The notes below the pieces were generated by a model. That model ran no database searches, was not told the DNA's origin, and saw nothing but the letters and a program-made list of their open reading frames with translations. From Actinomycetota bacterium (GTDB lineage: Bacteria > Actinomycetota > Actinomycetes > S36-B12 > UBA10799): DNA of 6,743 nucleotides. The translations under genes and the position numbers were made by a program. The stretch's first letter is position 1. Every line of letters begins with the position of its first letter. This document shows, in pieces, positions 5,742 through 6,743 of this stretch. The DNA lies in assembly GCA_003452655.1 (NCBI GenBank), contig DMNR01000355.1, positions 1 through 6,743 of the forward strand. Direction: 5' to 3'.

Positions 5742-6743
<1,002 letters not shown>

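Overview
The window looks like a moderately GC-rich actinobacterium. The evidence is a DUF3263 regulator-like gene, a GT81 glucosyl-3-phosphoglycerate synthase, a PtpB-type phosphatase, a CysO-like sulfur carrier, and a groEL without groES directly upstream under tandem CIRCE operators. DUF3263 genes and groEL2 also lie close together in mycobacteria (from memory). Genus cannot be told from the sequence.

Layout, left to right. A tRNA-Thr(TGT) lies on the minus strand (5-77). A PtpB-like phosphatase follows on minus (164-1012). Divergent from it are a six-segment K+ channel (1123-1917) and an overlapping DUF3263 gene (1871-2266), both plus. The DUF3263 gene runs tail-to-tail into gpgS (2210-3199, minus), overlapping it by 57 bp. 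Across the gap is a class I SAM riboswitch (3330-3471), then a two-gene operon: a threonine-synthase-family PLP enzyme with an N-terminal zinc ribbon (3485-4759) and a 99-residue CysO/MoaD-like carrier ending in Gly-Gly (4756-5055), sharing an ATGA stop/start. A small lipoprotein follows (5141-5614), then a perfect 11-bp inverted repeat. Last come a promoter with two CIRCE elements, a long leader with a hairpin over the ribosome binding site, and the first 285 codons of groEL (5887 to the window edge).

The most interesting unit is riboswitch, threonine-synthase-like gene and sulfur carrier. A SAM riboswitch marks a gene for methionine supply. Threonine synthases use O-phosphohomoserine. A Gly-Gly-ending ubiquitin-fold protein can carry sulfur as a thiocarboxylate. 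Together they suggest that the 'threonine synthase' makes homocysteine from O-phosphohomoserine with carrier-delivered sulfur. I recall, without being able to check, that such a route was reported recently in Streptomyces. The idea is therefore perhaps not wholly new, but standard annotation would miss it.

The second point of interest is groEL control: a promoter clasped by two HrcA sites, plus a possible translational thermosensor. The other genes are recognisable families with no clear shared pathway.
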